From Diprion similis (taxonomy: Eukaryota > Arthropoda > Insecta > Hymenoptera > Diprionidae), in contig NC_060113.1 in NCBI RefSeq assembly GCF_021155765.1, positions 594,501 to 658,500 of the forward strand: a stretch of 64,000 bases of DNA, given 5' to 3'. The notes beneath the pieces are model-generated. The model was not told the DNA's origin and did no database searches. It saw only the letters and a list, made by a program, of their open reading frames with translations. The position numbers and the translations under genes were made by a program. Below are positions 59,973 to 64,000 of the stretch, piece after piece (positions within the stretch are counted from its first letter, which is position 1; every line of letters starts with the position of its first letter).

Positions 59973-62900
59973 TATACATATAGTATATATATCTATCAAA
60001 GATACAGTCCTTGTACATGTATATACGATGTATAGATCTACACGTAGAATGTAGGTTCATACTTATATGTATCAGGATGGGCCAGATGGTCGATAGGAAA
60101 AGGAGATCGATTATTATCGTCGATATTGCCGACTGATCGGTTGATCCGTTGTGTTGTTTGTCGGTAGTAATGAAATTACAAATTCTACCTTTATGGGTAC
60201 CTCGCCGTAGGGCCTCGCTCCGTTATTATTAAACTTTAAACGTTAAACGTTCGGCGATCGCCGATCGGGCCGTATTAACCTGCAGCAAATACGCTACTAG
60301 AAAGTCTTCTTACCAAGCCCTTAGCTTGGGTCAGGAATAAACCACCTCAGGTTAACTGCCGCTGCTGCTGCCAGGCCTCGACCTCCGTCTCTATCGATTA
60401 CCTCTTACCATTCCGCCTCCTGGGCCCGTGTCCCGTTTTATTATACTTAAGAAAGTCTAGACCCGTTATGCGCAAAACCTGGAAGACTAAAAAGATACGA
60501 ATACTTAAGGAGTTCACTTTTTAAGATCCTTAGTTTTGCAAAAGACGCTCTCGTTGATGGCTCAACCGATTTTGTGCAAAATTTTACTGACTTCTGACTT
60601 CGATTAAGCCAAAGCGATGGAACTAATTTCAGGTTCCAGGTTTCAGAAGGACAGAAGCAACACACATTCGTGTTAACAAACAGTCAAGCCGATTTTATTG
60701 CTCAGGATATCTCAGCTGCTGATCTAAGTTAGAAAAGAACGTTTCGATTGGGATTCAAATTGTCTAAAACCTGTCGATTCATTCGTCATATCAGATTTTA
60801 TCGCTGGGTGATGATTTTTCTAACCTCAAAACACGGGTTATTCTATCGGAGTTAAGATGGAAGGAAATTATGCAGATCGAGGCCAAACGACGTCGAATTC
60901 ATGTGTAAAAGCAGTAAATATGTCTGGCTGGTCTACTAGTTTGGTCCGAGTTTCGTTGTCCCATTTTCCACGGTGTAGAGAGAGAGAGAAAGAGAGAGAG
61001 ATAATCGTGACGAGAGTGCAGACGCGACATATAGTGTAGAAAGATCAAGACCAGACATAACTAATTATTCTAATTTGTACAGAATTCGTCCCAATTCGTC
61101 GTCGTCGTCGTCTTCCACGTCGCTATAATATAGCAGCACTAGAGCTAGGAAGAAGCTATTATTCTCTCAGACGTCTGCAGACAGACAGAAAAGTGAAACT
61201 GCTTGAACGCAGGCGTTATACACACGTCTGGATTTTGCTAGATTTGGACAATGAAAGACCAGACTACGTAAATTGCTATTTAAAACGTCTCTATCCGTTA
61301 TTAAATCTATGACTGCGGAATATATTATAGGAGAGGATTTTCCACGTCGAGTTTCGTCCACGTTGTATTCTAATTTTCTGAAAAACAAAAAATTTTTTGT
61401 CGAAAAAGAATAACATGGTTATTAAAGTCGGGAATTTTCTTTCTAATCAGGTTTAAACCGAATCAATTCCGTTTAATTTCTCGCAACGATAAATCGTCGT
61501 GGAGGGTATAAAAAAAAAACTTGCATTCTATTTTCTTTTTTAATTGTTGTGTCACTCTACACTGTGATTTCGTTTCCAAGAGACGTACTCTGCACCTGCG
61601 ATCGTTTGTTTAAAGGCTTCAACATCCTGTTGAAGTGTTTATTATAGATATTGTTTATTATTGTAGTGCCTGAAGAATATTATCATCGTGGCTCGAACGA
61701 ATGCGTGTTGATTTAAACACGTTTATAAATGTACACAGAGCGCAAGCGCGCGATAAAACGTGCGAAGCTTCGCGCCACAGTCAATTATCATTAATTACGT
61801 TGACGAGTGACAGCCAGGGCCACCATCGTCATCGTCATAGCCATCGGCCAGCCGACGAACGGACGCAGAAAGCAGTAGGTACTTTAATTCGTCGCATCCC
61901 TCAGCCGACCTCGACGCGGTTCGTCTCTTCTTCCTTCTATTCAGTTGGTACTATACGTCCCAGACGTGACAGAAATACCACCACCACCACCACGACCACT
62001 ATAACGAACCTACTACTATACTACCGTAAATGTTAACGGCAACAACTCGCGCGTTAATTTGCTTACCGCAATTTGCTGCTTCCTCATATTAACCCATATT
62101 ACGAAATGCACCAGCCGTTGATGTAATTGTCACTCTTCGATTGTTCCTCAAATTTGATGGCCATCTTACCCCTTTTACTACCAATTTCGACTGCAAGGAA
62201 ATTAACTCGAAACCGATCTTCTCTTTTACCTTTTTGGAACCCCGTCAACTTGTACGATCATTTTTTAAAGTAGATCTATCGATTAGGTATTAATTTTTGT
62301 TTTCTTTTCAAAATTGAAACGAAGGTCTGATTACGTAAGAACCGTTTCCACGTTGTGACATATATGTATATACGCCATGTGCCACAACAACGATAGCATT
62401 GAAAATTGGTATTTAGATGAGTTGACTCCAATTGACGTGTACCGTGAGAATATCTCGCTGTGTGAACCTCGTCATATTCGAGATCATCTAGGTCCAGTAT
62501 AAAACACTTCGTACGTTGCTACGATGCCGTTAATCATGCAAATTGTTGGACGTATACGTCCGCGTACTCGCGTGTTACGCAACCGTATTACAACCGTCTT
62601 CTTCTTTTCCCTAGAAACTCAAATTTTTTTCTTTTTTAAGAATTTTACTTTTTCGTAACGCTGGATCAACTAACTCAATGCTTCAAAACTCGAAGATATT
62701 ACTGATGTTATACATGACTTTTGCAATGTTTAGGAGACTTTAGGTATAGGAATTCGATAATGGCGATAGGCATTGCCCGCTTCGAGAATTTGAATTGCCG
62801 CCATTTTTAGTCTTCATCAGTTACAATTATGAAATAATGTACGAATACACAGTTGGATGGCAAGAACGTTAAACTTCAGTTGATAACGAGATTTATCGAT

Positions 62901-64000
62901 AACTCTCGAAGTTGATGGCATGTATGGAATTCTGATTACCGCCATTTTTCTATTGATTTCTCCTTATAGTCTCTGAGAAAAAATCGTTGAAAAGGAGACT
63001 TTTTATCCCATTTATCAGGACATTTCAATGCCAAATTATGGTCTGTGTGTCGTCGATCCAAACACTCCGGGAACTAAATCTCGTCGCGTGAATGAAGGGT
63101 ATAATTTTCACGCTTCGTTAAAGAGAGAGAGAGAGAGAGAAGAATCGCACATCTCGTGACGATATGGCGCCAGTATAAATAAAATTCTCACACGTACGTA
63201 GGTAGGTATGTACATAATACACACTCACACACATACACACATACATTCATTCATTCATCGACGTTGACACACACGCGTTGTTGTGTATAAAAACGACGCG
63301 GAGGATATCTACGCGTATAGCTGTCAACGTAATAACATAGTTTTCGGTTTCCGTATTGAAACACGATTCTCTGCCGCCGCACCACTGCCATGGGGTAGGT
63401 CGTCGGTCGTATTATAGCCCCTCCACGTGTGAAGTGGGCTGCTATAACTGGCATGCCTACGTGTATAAATGGCCTGAAACACCTCCTCACACCTGACCTA
63501 ATGTACTTACCGTATGTATACATCGTGTTCATTGTATATATACGTACTATCCCAAATCAAAAACGAGGTGAAATTAGAGTTTGGATCTTATTTTTTCAGT
63601 TACGTTTCTGTTCTTATTCAGTTTTATCCAGTATCGTTCTTATCACAACAACGAACTTCAAAATAAGGATCCATCAGATGTGTAGTCAGGGCGAAAGCAT
63701 ACCGACGGGAAAACGTGACTAATATAGGTTTAAAGAGTCCAGAAGCTCTGAAGCTGGTCAAGTTAGACAGTAAAACACGTCGAGCTCATCACTGAGATAT
63801 TTTTAAACCGTACATTATCGTTTGATACCGCTTTTTGTATGAACACTTTTTTGAATTAACAGTACCTGTATGTTCCTTTGTTAATCCTTAATCCATTCCA
63901 CCACTTTCATATCATCCTCATCTTTCGATTCCTCGAGTTCATCATCGTCGATGCGACGATTCATCATGATTTTAATACTGCTTTAGTTGAAACCTTACGT
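59973..64000. other. Non-coding right end of the window
   Basis: No exon can be supported on either strand. Notable small items: a CGGCGATCGCCG palindrome at 60252-60263; (GA)n at about 60978-61001 and 63123-63141; a GC-richer stretch at about 61740-61880 with many CpG that could be a promoter or 5' UTR exon on the plus strand (AGCAGTAG|GTAC donor-like site); and an (ACC)n run near 61977-61992. This is probably intergenic or intronic DNA of a neighbouring gene. Confidence 0.5.

Noticed and set aside
60310..60345. CCAAGC/GCTTGG small hairpin
   Set aside because: Six-bp stem only, expected by chance.
60445..60670. Stretch that looks like a decayed repeat (GCAAAAG, CAAAATTTTACTG)
   Set aside because: No inverted ends, duplication or second copy visible in the window; cannot be supported.
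61701..62036. 111-codon open frame with a Thr run
   Set aside because: Thr run comes from an ACC repeat; no recognisable domain, and the area looks more like 5' UTR or promoter.

Overview
This window is eukaryotic nuclear DNA, almost certainly from an insect. All genes but one are split by short AT-rich introns (roughly 60-700 bp) with GT-AG boundaries. Intergenic DNA is AT-rich with many microsatellites. The gene set fits an insect: a MESR4-type C2H2/PHD protein plus conserved animal genes CFAP251, TRIM37, FBXO21, MTIF2 and RALGAPA. Compact introns and SSR-rich flanks give an impression of Hymenoptera, but nothing here proves the order. I see no bacterial or viral genes, no CRISPR array, and no tRNA or rRNA gene.

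Layout. (1) 1-4224 (+): 3' part of CFAP251/WDR66, an axonemal WD-repeat protein; its 5' end lies outside the window. (2) 6405-11953 (-): a MESR4-like protein in one very long coding exon, convergent with CFAP251. (3) 15879-22877 (+): TRIM37 (RING, B-box, coiled coil, MATH), apparently with alternative 3' exons. (4) 24965-28067 (-): FBXO21, nine exons. (5) 28447-31817 (+): mitochondrial initiation factor 2, eleven exons, head-to-head with FBXO21 across 379 bp. (6) 35772-49994 (-): RALGAPA, the catalytic alpha subunit of the Ral GTPase-activating complex, 27 constitutive coding exons plus one candidate cassette exon. (7) 50714-52712 (+): a small three-exon gene for a 175-residue protein I do not recognise, head-to-head with RALGAPA.

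From about 52713 to the window end I find no convincing coding exon. This 11 kb is dense in simple repeats and holds two ~650-bp foldback elements (52990-53640 and 57653-58302) and a half copy of the second (59669-59972). A fourth, short inverted-repeat element is at 15124-15255. Exon models were built by hand from splice signals, codon phase and recalled family similarity. Codon phases close across every junction given for TRIM37, FBXO21, MTIF2, RALGAPA, CFAP251 and the unknown gene.

The genes do not form one pathway: they cover cilia, chromatin, two ubiquitin ligases, mitochondrial translation and Ral/TOR signalling. I see no clear new biological system. The most noteworthy items are the foldback elements and their shared terminal design, the unrecognised two-CxxC gene, and the alternative exons of TRIM37 and RALGAPA.
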